DNA of 64,000 bases from Aspidapion aeneum (GCA_963576565.1 OY755042.1:97334185-97398184), one strand, 5' to 3'. Counted from the first letter of the stretch, positions 9,291 to 21,213 are shown. Numbers and translations: made by a program. Notes: generated by a model from the letters alone, not told the origin.

Positions 9291-11386
9291 AGTTTCAATT
9301 TATTTTTTTATATCCCGTAGGTGTGTCTTAAAATTTTACATATCTTTAAAAGAATCTTGATATGGTAGCAGGACACTTAAATCAGTAATCGTTTTGGATG
9401 CTTTGCCAATTTTCATTTTCTTTTAATAGCGCCATATTTCTTGCGCGGACAGTAATTTAACGAAAGGTCTCTCGAACAGGTCTTTTCGAACATAAAAATA
9501 AAAATTCTTTTGTCAAAACACACTAATTGGGATTGTGAAATTTATTTTTTATGGATAAAATACGATCTTACAAATCTTGGCTACATTATTATAAATTCTG
9601 AGAAAGAGATTCTCAAATTAAATGGTTTTTAAAGTTTGAGTGATATAACCTGCACTCTTAGATGCGCAATAAAGTTAGCAAAGCAATACTTAAAAATGTT
9701 GCGTACATAAGTCGAAAAAACGGGAAGGTATATTTCAAAAATTGGCGGCGCGGCGCACGGTGGTCAGCTTGTCGGTTCTGAATGATCGAAATTGTTTTAT
9801 GGTTGTAATTTTCACAAATTGATGCTGAAAGATAGGAAATGTCATCTAACGTTTTGAAAAATTTGATTTTAATATACTGTGCATTCTGGAGATGGTGCAG
9901 TCGCCTCCAAAAATATGTCGCATGTCGTTTTTTTATTTAACATAGTTTTTTCATAAAAATCTAACTAAATTTATTAATCTTGCTATACTATAGATCAATC
10001 ACTATCAAATTTTGCAAGGTTTTTTACCATGCACTGATATTCTTTATCGTAGTCTTTATATTCACTATTTTTACATACATAGTTCAAAACGGATTGATTT
10101 TTATCCTGTGAAACCGATGTCTTGTGTTAAATAAATTACGTCGGCCAATTCCATGCGCCAACGCTGAAACAATAAATCATAGCTAATACTCCGGCAAGAA
10201 CCGGCAGCTGAATGTAGCACAAATACAACCCTTGATACATGATTGAAATAATAAAGTCACAAACGCAATTGATACATAATCATACGGACTTTTTCAGTTA
10301 GACTTTTAACTAATTTTTTTAATAAGCAAATTAAAACGAATGGTTTAATAGTAAAAATTAAAGATACTGACCCATGGTTTACCAACTTGGAGCACTTTTG
10401 AAAATCGCCTTTCCGCGCGGAATAAGTGCGGGTTATTATACAGGCTATCAAGCGGCCTATGACTTGTCGTCGTGACAAGTGACGACGAGTTACTTGATCG
10501 ATTTTCTGCTTTGGGGTTTAAGACTTAGTGGTTATGATAGGAAATAGTTCGATATTGAGGTTTCCATCGTTTAAATTAAACAAGTTGACCTCCATGCGGC
10601 GTAGCATTTAAAGAAAAATCACATTTTATACGATTTTCTTTTCTACAAATTTAAATTTTAATCTTTATTAAAGTAGTGCAGACCAATTAAAAAATAATTA
10701 GCCTTTAACTACCAGTATGAATAAAACTGCTAATTTTTGAAAACGAAGAAAAAAGTGCAAAATCGTTGGCAATGTTCTAGGTAAACAAAATTTTAACATC
10801 GGCGTTATTTGTACCTAGCAATGTCAGCAATATTTTCCTAAGGATTAGGGCTTATAACTCTAGAAGATCTTTCATTCTTTTCCAAAACAAACACCCCAAA
10901 ATATAAAAGGATTACCAAACAGTCCTGTCCCATATTAAGCCCATAAATTCTTGTTTTCTTTATCCTACGGGATAGCTGGCCCAAAAATATATTCAAATTA
11001 CACGTTTCACACCATCAGTCAAACGGTCTTAATTCTTTTTATTTTGGCATTTATTATTTGTTTTTACCCCCTTCGTGAGGTCCTAACGTGCCCCGGCGAA
11101 ACTAAAAAAATCAGGATGTCTTAGAGAACGATACTAGAACCCAAAACAAAGGAATGCTGGGGCATTGAACGAATCTACTGGAATACTCGACTTTCATGGC
11201 ATGACACGTGATACTTTCAGAGCTTGCTATTGGCCGAAGCTCTTCTGTTCTTTTGAGATGATCACATCCGAGAAAATATCAAACCGTAATTTGGTTAAAA
11301 ATGAAAGAATCGAAAATAGAATAGACGAAAATAATCGAAACGAAACGTAGTTTTGTTAATCCTTAAAATTGTCGAAAATAATACAG
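9291..11386. other. No gene recognised
   Basis: AT-rich unique-looking sequence. Short open frames at 10257-10478 (minus) and 11165-11350 (plus) have no domain. The segment 11285-11380 carries TCGAAAATA-type motifs related to the repeats at 12440-12900 and 53265-53470. Confidence 0.5.
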
Positions 11387-11702
11387 TGTGTCCCAAATAA
11401 AAGCAACTACATGGGGATTTCGGAAACGGTAAGAGATACGAGTTTGTTTAAATGAGAAATAAGTTGCGCTATTCTAAGCCCAATCAGATGTCGTATCAAA
11501 ATGAAAAATATCTACAGGGGTTTTTAAACTATCGAGCAAAAACTAAAAATTGTGTTTTTTGAAAAATTGAAATATCGCCGCCATCTTGCAAATAAATTTA
11601 ATGAAATTTGATAGTTTTGTATAAGCAACTACGACCAATTGAATGACGTTAACAATTTTTTTCTAGGCCTTCTAGTTTTTTTGAAACCATAGCCAACTTT
11701 GT
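11387..11702 (+). other. Repeat-like host of the LINE at 11716
   Basis: Starts with ACAGTGTGTCCCAAAT, a MITE-like end, and includes a GCCGCCATCTTG block. It continues after the LINE at 12269. No second inverted end was found. Confidence 0.3.
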
Positions 11703-12268
11703 TATTTCATGTGACAAAAAGACAAGTGCAAGTGGACTCAACAAATGGGTCCAGGACGCGCTATTAAACTCCTGGGAAACAGGAACGGGTTGCAGACAGA
11801 CCAGAGAATTCGTAGACCGTCCAAAAGCGACCAGAATTAGATGGATGCTGGGACGGACACGAAAAGACCTCGGACTGCTGATAGGTACTCTAACCGGACA
11901 TAACCGGTTGAGGAGGCACATGACACGTATAGGAGTCGAGAATGACCCTACCTGCCCAGCCTGTGGACAGGAAGAAGAGACATCAAGACACCTCGTGGCA
12001 GAATGCGAGGCCTACGCAAGGATGAAACAACAGGCACTCGGGCGCCAACTCTGAGCGAGGAAGAACTGCACATGCTCAAATGGGCAGACTTACTGGACTT
12101 TGTAAAGAGAACAGGAAGGCCCAATGAGTTACCCGACCATCAAAGGGAAGTACATAGAGTGGGTTAAGGGACAGACTTGGGGCATGGCAAAAAGGGCCTA
12201 CTCTGGCCTACTTGTCAGACCTGCGGGTCAACCCCCCCACTACTACTACTACTACTATTTCATGTGAC
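11703..12268 (+). mobile_element. I/R1-like LINE 3' end with 13-bp target duplication
   Basis: TATTTCATGTGAC at 11703-11715 is repeated at 12256-12268 and bounds a 540-bp insertion (11716-12255). The insertion is GC-richer than its surroundings, carries a coding remnant, and ends in an (ACT)n tail at about 12238-12255, the simple-repeat tail typical of I-type LINEs. Confidence 0.85.
11716..12054 (+). pseudogene. C-terminal region of I/R1-clade LINE ORF2
   Basis: Open in one frame from the first inserted base to a TGA at 12052-12054. It contains a WxxxxxGRTxxDLG-like stretch, then LTGHNRLRRHMTRIG and a Cys-His knuckle CPACGQEEETSRHLVAEC. This is the region after RNase H in I, R1 and LOA-type LINEs, where the CCHC-like knuckle is conserved. 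RT and RNase H domains are absent because of 5' truncation. The minus-strand frame 11649-11921 is a shadow. The frame is undamaged, so the insertion is probably not very old. Confidence 0.75.
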
Positions 12269-12439
12269 CGCCATATTGAATTTATACTTCAGTACATAGA
12301 GCATAAAAGGAGCTTTTCAACCGTGTATAATAAGCCTATCTTTGCATGACGGAAAATGTGAATTTATTAAAAAAAATAGTTTTTTACTTAGTTGGCTGTG
12401 AAACAAATGCCGTAGTTGTGTTTGTTGTCATACCTACGT

Positions 12440-12900
12440 AACTAGCTTTTAAAACTATTCCATTTTTAGCGCCAGTTCCTTCATTTTCGACTTTTCTTCG
12501 GTTTAGTCTTTTTGCGTTTCGAGAAAACTACGTTTTGATGATTTTGCGTCTTTTCTCCATTGCGTATCGTGCGTTTTATTTTCGACATTTTACGGATTGA
12601 CAGAATTTCGATTCGTTTAAATTATTTTCGTCAGTTTTACGGATTGACAAAAACAAGTTTTGCTTGAATTGCTTTCTTCTCTTTTATTTTTCGATTTTTG
12701 ATTTTTTTACTTTTTTAGGGTTCGGCTTTTTTGCGATTCGGTTTTTTTACGGTTTGCCCATTCTGCGTTTCGACTAATTTCCGTCTCGATGCTTTTACGT
12801 CTCGACTAAATTATTTTCGACATCTTTACGAATCGGTAAAACTACGTGTCGTTTAAATTATGTCCTTTCGATTGTTTTATTTTCAACCAAATTAAGGTTC
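12440..12900 (+). repeat. TTTTCGAC/TTTACGGTTCG-type short-motif repeat
   Basis: Irregularly spaced TTTTCGAC, TTTACGGATTGAC and GCGTTTCGAC motifs recur throughout. The same motif vocabulary is seen at 53265-53470 (minus) and 53650-54060 (plus). Bases 12901-13340 show nothing recognisable beyond this. Confidence 0.5.
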
Positions 12901-13344
12901 AACATTTTTTTTTCGACCATTTTACAAAAATTCTTTTGATGTTTTTGTGGATTGCATTATCTGATGGCAATACCTTGTTTAAAGTGTGGCTGTATAAGCC
13001 CAAGAATTTTTTAAGGGTTTAAATAACTTAATCGTTTTGTCAAGTACAATAGGCTTGCGTGTTGACGAAAAACATCTGAACAATGGCGGGTTTGTGACAA
13101 CCCTTTAATTTATTTTAACGCGTAAAGGATTTTTTCGGGATAGAAGGGGTTGTTAGTTGGTTCCTTTTTCCTTTTGGGTTAGATGCAGTTTGAGATTATG
13201 TGGAAATTATTGGTTTTCAAGGTTTTGTAGGTTATATAGGGTGATCCAAATTCGGTACTCTTGGGGGAGTGAACGGTACTTTTTGGTTGTGGAAACCATA
13301 TCTTGATACTTGATCTATACTATAGTAGTTCAAAATTATGATAT

Positions 13345-13479
13345 GGAGTGTACTACTATACTATAGTAGTGTGAGCTATGGTGATCCTAATTTTTTCGAG
13401 AAAAAAAAAGTTGCTCTGATTTCAAAATTTTTTATATATCTTTGCGTTTCAGATGATTTTGAAACTTTTTTGTTGCACC

Positions 13480-13525
<46 letters not shown>

Positions 13526-14085
13526 ATGTCTGTCTGTCTGTATGTCTCTATGTCTGTCTGTAACGACCAACGCGCATAACTCAAAAACCGCTTGGCCGAT
13601 TTCAATGAAATTTGGTACCTAGGCTGGGTCTTGGGTCGAGATGGTCCCATTTAAAAATGAACAAAATCCACCGATCACAAACCAAATAAAAGGGTGGGGG
13701 TAGATTTCAAAAATTAGAGTTTATGTGAAAATATGGCATGTGTGATATCAAACGAAAGGTAATTGAGTCTGCAGTTAAACAAAATACATTTTAATTTATT
13801 TTTAAAAAAGGGTGGGGGTATATTTTAAAAATTAGAGTTAAAGTGAAAATATGGCGTGTGTGATATCAAACGAAAGGTAATTGAGTCCGGAGTTTAACAA
13901 AATATATTTTTGTTTTTGTTTTTGTTAAGGGGGGGGGGGTAGATTTCAAAAATTTGAGTCAATTTAGTGTGGAGTTGAATAAAATATATTTCAGTTTTTA
14001 GTTATATTAGCTCACACGTACACTATAACTATAGTACCTAGTGTGAGCTTAGGGGCCCATATATTGGCAGAGTATTTCCTTGTGT
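13345..14085 (+). mobile_element. HINE/DINE-1-like element, copy 1
   Basis: Shares with 17303-18165 and 52133-52865: a hairpin ACTATAGTAGTGTGAGCT near the left end, GGTGATCCTAATTTTT, a (GTCT)n core (13482-13560), AACGACCAACGCGCATAACT, tandem units of about 115 bp with GGGTGGGGGTAGATTT, and a right hairpin AGCTCACAC...GTGTGAGCTT. The left end of this copy is damaged. A (GTCY)n core plus terminal hairpins recalls DINE-1/HINE Helitron-like elements. Frames translating the CTGT repeat (13338-13650, both strands) are artefacts. Confidence 0.6.
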
Positions 14086-14192
14086 TTACAAAAATTACAA
14101 CATCAAAAAATTATTTTTTCGTAGTGAAATTTTGTTTTAAAAAGATTAACACTACTGTAAAATGTTAATGTCAACCCGATATAATTTATATA

Positions 14193-14817
14193 CAGTGAAA
14201 CCTCCCATAAGCGGACACTCACGGTTCCGTCGATTTTGTCCGCTTATTGGAGGTGTCCGCTTATGAGAGGGAACTGCGAAATTTTTAATATATATTTATT
14301 AACAATTTCCGCTGCTTGAGTTTTTCCGATATTAAATTTTTCAGCGATTTTTCCTTCTGATAAATGTTCCTTCTCCGAAACGGTAACAACTTTCATTTTT
14401 TCACGTAAACTAAGAAGTTTTTTACTAGGCACCATTTTAAAGAGATCTATCTATTACTACCCAATTGAACAATAAAAATAAAACACAGCAGCCCCGTCCC
14501 CACCGAATAAAATATGTAAACTTAAACAGAAATAGGTAATTTCCCGGCTGCGGAGTGCGTTGTTGCCAACATTATACATAATATTTATGCCTATGTCGTG
14601 CATCGCTCCGTCCCGTTGTCAGAAGTTCGCGTCCGGTTAAGGGAGGTTTCAGAATTTTTTAACCAAAAAAAATTGTCCGCGTCCGGTTATTAGAGTGTCC
14701 GTTTATGGGAATGAATTTTACATGTAAAGAAATAGGGAAAAGCTTGGTTCCAAAAAATTTGTCCGCCTAAAGGGAGTGTCTGCTTAATAGAGGTGTCCCC
14801 AAGGAGAGGTTTCACTG
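14193..14817 (-). mobile_element. Pogo/Tigger-like element, internally deleted
   Basis: Ends CAGTGAAACCTCCCATAAGC and its imperfect complement GGAGAGGTTTCACTG, flanked by TA on both sides (14191-14192 and 14818-14819). Length 625 bp. Internal GTCCGCTTAT-type repeats extend both termini. Such ends and TA duplication are characteristic of pogo/Tigger members of Tc1/mariner. Confidence 0.85.
14292..14435 (-). pseudogene. CENP-B-type N-terminal HTH remnant of pogo transposase
   Basis: From ATG at 14433-14435 the frame begins MVPSKKLLSLREKMKVV and continues with an EGKIAEKFNIGKTQAAEI helix-turn-helix, the Psq/CENP-B N-terminal DNA-binding pattern of pogo-type transposases. Similarity stops after about 48 residues, where the frame runs into terminal sequence and ends at 14244. 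The second HTH and the DDE catalytic domain have been deleted, so the element cannot supply transposase. In the element's own orientation the remnant sits near its middle. Confidence 0.75.
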
Positions 14818-14819
14818 TA

Positions 14820-15931
14820 TACTGCTTAAAATAAAAAAAACGAGTTTTTCCAGTCGAATCACATTTTTTTGAAATTAGCTGTACATCAGCTGTACTGAAC
14901 CTTTGCGATGAAATCACCCTGTACTAAGATATCGATCGGTTTAAAAAAATGCAGTGAAGAGCAGCTGCCGGCCAACCTTTTTCAAAAAGTTCTAATGGGC
15001 CAAAAAGGGTTTTGGGTGTTGGCCTTTGATTAACTGCATTTAATTTTAGCCTTGATAGTTTAAATTAGTGGGGAATATTTATCCAAACGTGCCAAACAAA
15101 GACTTTTGAAATTCTGATTCTCACATATTTACCAAAATGTGCAAATTTAATCTCCTAAATTAGGAATGGGACACCTAATCTTCCATCTGTCAAAAAATTC
15201 GCCCAAAATATCTATATGGGTTTTACCAAAGCGTCTGACAGCATACAACTGTTTCAAGCTTTTGAAAAAACCAATACTAGCATAAATCCCCAAGAACATC
15301 ACTAACCATATAAAAAAGGAAACAACCAGTATCCAAAAAATGGACAAAGTTAGACTTCAGGTCAAAGTTAAGCAAGTTTTCGGTACCTAAACTGGACAAA
15401 GCCAAGTTTAAAAGTCGAAATATTTTATGATGATTTTATTTAAACGGACCGGAAAAGTGTCACTTTCCAGGAAGGTTCTTTCGGATATCTTTCTGGTCTC
15501 ATCAAGTGAACAGAAAGATACCAAAAGATCGGAAAATCTATTTTTACAATCTCTCTTTCAATCAAGGTGGTCATGACTTCTGTTTTTTTACCCTGCAACT
15601 GCAGCACGGCGAAAGGAAGGGTAATGTTTTTCGATTGTTGTATGTATGTAATTAAATATGTATGTATATTTGTGTCACGCTAGAGGCTGAACCGATTTTG
15701 ACAAAAAAGGTGTCGTTGAATTGCTACTGATCCCGAAGGTGCTATGTGGTATATTTTATTAAACAGGAATCAACATGGCGATCTTCAGACGCCATTTTGT
15801 CACATGATGTAGGCTTTAAATTCCTTTGATTACCCATTGCAAATGTCCTCTAATTTGCTGTAGTTACTTTGTAGTCCTTTCTGCTCCCACCCATCTCCCC
15901 TCCTGTCATTCCCCCCACCAGATTCAAAAAC
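14820..15931. other. No confirmed gene
   Basis: AT-rich. Around 15600-15790 there is a CTGCAGCACGGCGAAAGGAAGG block followed by a (TGTA)n run and GGCTGAACCGATTTTGAC, an arrangement related in style to family B elements. Apart from the frame listed at 15147-15347, nothing stands out. Confidence 0.4.
15147..15347 (-). CDS. Unassigned small ORF with N-terminal hydrophobic segment
   Basis: The frame from a TTG at 15347 (no ATG) starts with a hydrophobic stretch (residues 2-27, FWILVVSFFIWLVMFLGIYA) that could be a membrane segment or signal anchor, followed by a soluble tail containing YAVRRFGKTHIDILGEFF. An in-frame TGA lies four codons upstream. It could be an isolated exon of an undetected gene, or chance in AT-rich DNA. 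I recognise no family and see no neighbouring exon. Confidence 0.15.
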   Translation of the reverse strand: MSIFWILVVSFFIWLVMFLGIYASIGFFKSLKQLYAVRRFGKTHIDILGEFFDRWKIRCPIPNLGD

Positions 15932-16390
15932 CATATTCGCATAATTTTATCAAATATAAAGCGATTTCAAAAATTCTTTCTGCGTACGCTTTCAGATTTT
16001 TTTTCCAACACCATTTTACTAGTTCCCCTCCCCCCCCCGCATCTGCCTCTCTCCACCCCACCATCCTTATTAGTAGTAGTTATAACTTTCATAAATATAA
16101 AGCAATTTCAAAAGTTATTTCTGCACTCTCTTAAATACTTTTTTCCAACATGATTTTACTAGTTTCCCCCTCCCTCTCTTCTCCCCTGCCTCCTTATTAG
16201 TAATAGTTGTAGCTATACCTTCCACAAATATGGAGCGATTTTAAAAATTCTTTCTGCACACGCTTTAAGACTTTTTTCCAGCATCATTTTACTAGTTTCC
16301 CCCTTCCTTTCCCTCTCTTCTCCCCACCCTCCTTATTAGTAATAGTTGTACCTTTCACAAATTTAGAGCGATTTCAAAAATTCTACTAGT
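15932..16390 (+). repeat. C/T-rich minisatellite, unit about 132-140 bp
   Basis: Units begin near TTCCAACACCATTTTACTAG (16003), again at 16143 and 16275, with a partial unit before 16003. Each has a strand-biased CCCTCCCTCTCTTCTCCCC tract, CCTTATTAGTAATAGTTGTA and AGCGATTTCAAAAATTC. The frame 15826-16134 is a translation of the repeat. Confidence 0.75.
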
Positions 16391-16625
16391 TACCTCCTCC
16401 CTCTCTCCTCCGCCACCTGCACCTAATGGAAGCTAACACTGTTCGCGTCCGTGGAAAATCTACACGTACTTTTTGGGTAAAGTCACTGCGACTAGTACTT
16501 ACAAATAATTTTAGCAGTTGGGTGTTTTCTAATTAATTTTTTTTAAAATTAAATTGTGTTTATTTTGATAGATGACAATTTATAACGCAAAGTATTGATG
16601 TTCTGATAGTTATAAATCTACTATA

Positions 16626-17225
16626 GTTGATATTGTATTAAAGTGACACCGCGTCATCAAAACCTTGATTGGCGGGAAGCGATTAGAGGGGTACATACAG
16701 TGGCAAGCACTTCCTTTAATTTTTTTATTGATATTGATTCCCAAAATGAGGCACTGCACTAATTAGTCATTAGCTTACTATTTTACTGCTGCTTTTTATT
16801 GATGTCTTCTTCTAAACGATTCCATTAGAAAGAAACATATACTCTTATCTGGTTGTTACGAACATATTGATTTAGGCGGGCTTTGACGTTTTCTATTCGT
16901 TCTTGTTTTGACTGTTTATGTCAAACAAATTACGACGGAGCTTTTTACAAAAGAAATTACTGTTGCAACTAAATCAATATTTGCCCACATTTTAATATAA
17001 TTTTGGATCCTCTTTTATATTTCGGATCTTTATTTATTAGGTAAGTACCTATTTGATCTCTCCTTTAAAAGGTCTAGTGTTTTATCCTTCGAACATTAAA
17101 CCCCGAGCGGCACACTGCATGTACAAAGTGAAACACTAATTTTTTAAGGCTTCTTTACTTAGATTTTGCCGCAAAATTTGGTTTACCATAGCTATGACGC
17201 GGTGCCACTTTAATACAATATCAAC
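16626..17225. mobile_element. 600-bp TIR element, TATA-flanked
   Basis: Inverted ends of about 32 bp begin GTTGATATTGTATTAAAGTG and extend through CACCGCGTCAT, with one mismatch. TATA flanks both ends (16622-16625 and 17226-17229). No transposase frame is present. A non-autonomous DNA transposon; the superfamily is uncertain because the duplication could be TA or TATA. Confidence 0.8.
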
Positions 17226-17302
17226 TATATAGCTTTTGAGTGTGTAACTTAATATTACTTAAATGTGTATATGCGGTGTTTTATGTCCGTAAAAAAATTA
17301 TT

Positions 17303-17440
17303 AGCTCACACATATACTATACTATAGTAGTGTGAGCTATGGTGATCCTAATTTTTAGGAGAAAAAAAAAGTTGCTCCGATTTCAAAATTTTTTATATAT
17401 CTTTGCGTTTCAGATGATTTTGAAACTTTTTTGTTGCGCC

Positions 17441-17478
<38 letters not shown>

Positions 17479-18165
17479 ATGTCTGTCTGTAACGACCAAC
17501 GCGCATAACTCAAAAACCGCTTGGCCGATTTTAATGAAATTTGGTACCTAGGCTGGGTCTTGGTTCGAGATGGTCCCATTTAAAAATGAACAAAATCCAC
17601 CGAACACAAACCAAATAAAAGGGTGGGGGTAGATTTCAAAAATTAGAGTTTATGTGAAAATATGGCGTGTGTGATATCAAACAAAAGGTAATTGAGTCTG
17701 CAGTTAAACAAAATACATTTTAATTTATTTAAAAAAAAAGGGTGGGGGTATATTTTAAAAATTAGAGTTTAAGTGAAAATATGGCGTGTGTGATATCAAA
17801 CGAAAGGTAATTGAGTCCGGAGTTTAACAAAATACATTTTAGTTTTTTGTTTTTTTTAAGGGTGGGGGTATATTTTAAAAATTAGAGTTTAAGTGAAAAT
17901 ATGGCGTGTGTGATATCAAACGAAAGGTAATTAAGTCCGGAGTTTAACAAAATACATTTTAGTTTTTTGTTTTTTTTAAGGGTGGGGGTAGATTCCAAAA
18001 ATTTGAGTTTAAGTCAAAACATGGCTTGTGTGGTATCAAACAAAAGGTAATTTAGTCTGGAGTTGAATAAAATATATTTCAGTTTTTAGTTATATTAGCT
18101 TACACGTACACTATAACTATAGTACCTAGTGTGAGCTTAGGGGCCCATATATTGGCCGAGTATTA
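17303..18165 (+). mobile_element. HINE/DINE-1-like element, copy 2 (most complete)
   Basis: Left hairpin AGCTCACAC...GTGTGAGCT at 17305-17338, (GTCT)n core at about 17443-17489, and about four tandem units of 110-115 bp between 17620 and 18080, each with ATATGGCGTGTGTGATATCA and AAAGGTAATTGAGTC. The right hairpin is at about 18090-18137, followed by GGGGCCCATATATTGGC. No Rep/helicase coding. Frames over the CTGT core are artefacts. Confidence 0.65.
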
Positions 18166-18904
18166 TTCACATGTTACGTATTTTAGTGTTGCCTTATGTT
18201 AGCTTGAAAGAAATACGCGCCCGAAAGCAGACTGTAAGTCTCAAAGTTTAACAGTTCTCGTCTTGAACTAACTTTGCAATATTTTTACTAGATATTTTAG
18301 ATTATGTTAATAGAAATGTCAAACCTATCAAAATATACACTATTTAAAAACTGTCAACAAAATTCATGACTACTTTCACTAAACGAGAAACCTTAAAAAA
18401 AGATTTTCCGATGTCTTTGTTTTTTCCGGTCCCTAGTCTGGAAAGTTTTCCGAAAGATTCTGCCTATTTCAAAACATTAATTTACTGGTCGGTTGAAAAA
18501 AAACAATATTTTCCCTTTAAATTACGATTTGTTGTTAATATGTATTGCCCGGGCAAGCGCGCGGGGGCGTTGCATTTTTAGAGCAACTGCAGAGCTCTGT
18601 TTAGCCTCTATCAAGAGAAACGAGTGCATTTAAACCAGGTCAGGGCACACAGGGGCCCAACTACACATTTTCCAGCACAAAACTATGTCAAGGCTGTACG
18701 CGCTGCACCTCGGGTGCTTGGAATTTTATCAGAAAGGCCTCAATATACAATAACAACGAAAGATGTGGTTGGCCTTTTTTTTGATCTCTTGTTGCGGTTA
18801 TAGTAACGTAGATTAGAAAAAAAATATATGTAAAGTTGGAAAAAAGCTATTAAACTAACAAAATATTTAGAATACGGGGGTTGTCGTTTAGGTTTTGTAT
18901 ATAC
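18166..18904. other. No gene recognised
   Basis: An open frame at 18366-18581 has no domain. The rest is unique-looking AT-rich sequence. Confidence 0.4.
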
Positions 18905-19385
18905 TGCTAAATACAGTGTTGTTTTTGGCCAAGTTAAAATGTTAAATAATTAGAAAAATACTGTAAAAGAGAGGTGGGATGCCCACTCCCCCCAATTTAA
19001 ATAAATTCAACTCAAAAATTAAGTTTTAAGTTTACTAATTTTTAAAAAATTTTACTAGCCTTGAGTATTATTTACTGAGTTACAAAAATGAATGTTCAAA
19101 ACTGTATACAATGGGTTTTTGAACAGAAATGCTTTTTTGAAAAAAACAATGTGCCACAAGCAAAATAAAAAAAAACATTTTTGTTTTTTTTTGTAGGCCT
19201 ATGGAACGTGCACCACTGCCTTTCGGGGGTACAAAATTGACAGTTTAAGGGTGGGGAACCACCCCCTGCCAGGGTTGGGGGGGGGGAGGGGGTGGTTGAC
19301 TTTCGTAAAATGTTCGGGCGAGTTTTATATCTATCCCTACCAAGTGTTATGTTCTATCATTAAACGCAGTATCGGCCGAGAATAG
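18905..19385 (+). repeat. Single arm of the large foldback family
   Basis: Resembles the right arm of the foldback at 31816-33215: GCCAAGTTAAAA near 18930, TTAGAAAAATACTGTAAAAG, CCCCAATTTAA, TAGGCCTATGGAACGTGCAC, CTTTCGTAAAATGTTCGGGC and ATCATTAAACGCAGTATCGG. Only one arm is present. It includes a G-rich run at 19275-19301. Confidence 0.7.
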
Positions 19386-19484
19386 GTATCTTGCATTGTG
19401 CGGGGTTCGTTTTTCCAAGCTCAGCGATGACTTTCGGCCAACAAATTGCGATATATGTCCCAATCGGCAGTAACAGTCCTCCCA

Positions 19485-20215
19485 CATAGCACAAAAATCA
19501 CATCAACGTTAAATTCACATGAACAAAAATAACAAAGTTTTTTTTACTTAAAAACAACCTCATACCATGTTATATTTATTTTGTTAAATCTACATGCTTA
19601 AAGATAACTTAAAAACAAGGAGAAATCAAGCTATAAAAATGTACTTTTTGCTGAAGTTTCTGGTGCTGTGTATATAACGTGTTTTTTACCCTCGTTATTT
19701 TCATGTAGCAAATTCACACTTGAAAAGTCCTCCACAACATGTTCTAAAACGCCACTAGATTAAGACTTCTCAAACCTACTGACTTTCTGCGTCTTTTTTG
19801 GTCACGTTTTTTTAATAACATTTTTTTAACTTAAAAGAGACGCGAAAGGAAGTTATAAAAGTTCACTAGTTTAAGACTACAACACTTCAAGACAATTTTA
19901 AAGATGGCGCTCGAGGTAAGACAAAATATGTATGTATCTATCTATATACATTATGTTTTTTTTTTAAAGCTAAACAAGATTTATGGACAGTAAACACTTT
20001 CACAGAAAATTAATGTGTCTTTATCAGGTTATTAACAGATGCGTCGTGATCGTGGATCAGGGATCAGTCCCTTAACAGGATTTTGCAGTTTAGAGACCAA
20101 AGCACTGCCTGATAGATTTCGTCAAAGTGAAAAATCCCGACTATAGGTGGCGATGCTGCTAGTAAAATCTTAAAAATATTCGGTAGAAAAGCCATGCAAG
20201 TCGTGTTTTAAAATT
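19485..20215 (+). mobile_element. CCCACATAGCACA-family element, truncated copy
   Basis: Matches the reverse complement of 42892-43625 over about 730 bp. It begins with the terminal motif CCCACATAGCACA and ends near GCATGCAAGTCGTGTTTTAA, where the full element at 42633-43625 continues for about 250 bp. No coding capacity seen. Confidence 0.75.
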
Positions 20216-20999
20216 ATTATAAAATGTGGACAGGTATCGCTTTGTAGCAATATGCATGGTCCTTGGTATCACAAACTGTATTAAATTTCAATTCTTTATG
20301 GTTTATAATAGGTATTTTATTTTGTTATATTTTATTGTCATTATACTGTGAAGGCTATGCGGGTCAGGTGAAACAAAACACGAAATAAAAAAAAAAGAAA
20401 TAAATGGTTGCTGTGTTCATAAAAATCGTGAAATAATGCCTGGTTTGTAGAATTTATGTTTTAAAAATGTGGTTTTTTATACAGGTAATAAAAAATCTAA
20501 AATCTTTTTGGGTGAGCTAGGCGCATAATATAGACAAATATGTTCTTGCGTAATTAGAACAAAGGTATTTAAAATGGATTTTAACGAATTTAATGCTTTC
20601 ACATCAAACAATATTAAAGCTCTATTTCCTTTTTTGCATATTATTTTTTAAGGTTTTTTCCACAGTTATTTACAAACAGTATTTTTTGTAAAAAGAGGAC
20701 GTATCAATTGCCAAAAGATTTGAAAATCGACTTTCTAACAGCATATATTACATTTAAGTAAATGGTCGATTCCGCCTAGTGTTTTCCAGAAATATATTTT
20801 CGGGAATATTTCCTGAAATATTGGAAATATATGGAAATATTGGAAATATATGATATATTAAAAAAATAAGAAAAAAGGAAATATTTATTTATAAAATCAT
20901 AACACCGGAAAACGCAGAAGGCTTATACATGAACACAAATCAGGAGTTATTCTTTAAACAAATATACAGAAATAAGGTCAAATTTGTACAACAAAAATC

Positions 21000-21150
21000 T
21001 TATTCTTGACACACTACACTATTCACTAGTCGAGCAAGAGGCATATCTTCATCGCTGTTATCAGCATCACACTCAATAACATCGTCTTGCCAGTCTAATT
21101 CCTCAAAATCTTCAATAGTATCGGAAATAAAAATTGTTCTATAGTAAGTT
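21000..21150 (-). pseudogene. Acidic C-terminal tail of a probable hAT-encoded protein
   Basis: The frame ending with TAA at 21000-21002 reads an acidic stretch including EELDWQDDVIECDADNSDED, then MPLARLV. Acidic tails of this type with a DxDxPLA motif are common in insect transposon-encoded proteins. No catalytic region remains. It lies inside the hAT-like element and reads toward its left end. What it belonged to cannot be fixed from this tail alone. Confidence 0.4.
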
Positions 21151-21213
21151 TAATGCTTATAAGGGCCTATCCATAAATTACGTAATACTCATGGGGGGCC
21201 TTGCGTTACACTC

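Noticed and set aside
13338..13650. Open frames on both strands rich in Cys-Leu-Ser-Val or Thr-Asp-Arg-Gln repeats
   Set aside because: They translate the (GTCT)n microsatellite of the HINE-like element; the same occurs at 17339-17579.
19275..19301. G-quadruplex candidate
   Set aside because: G-run is present but belongs to a repeat arm whose other copies lack it; no functional context.
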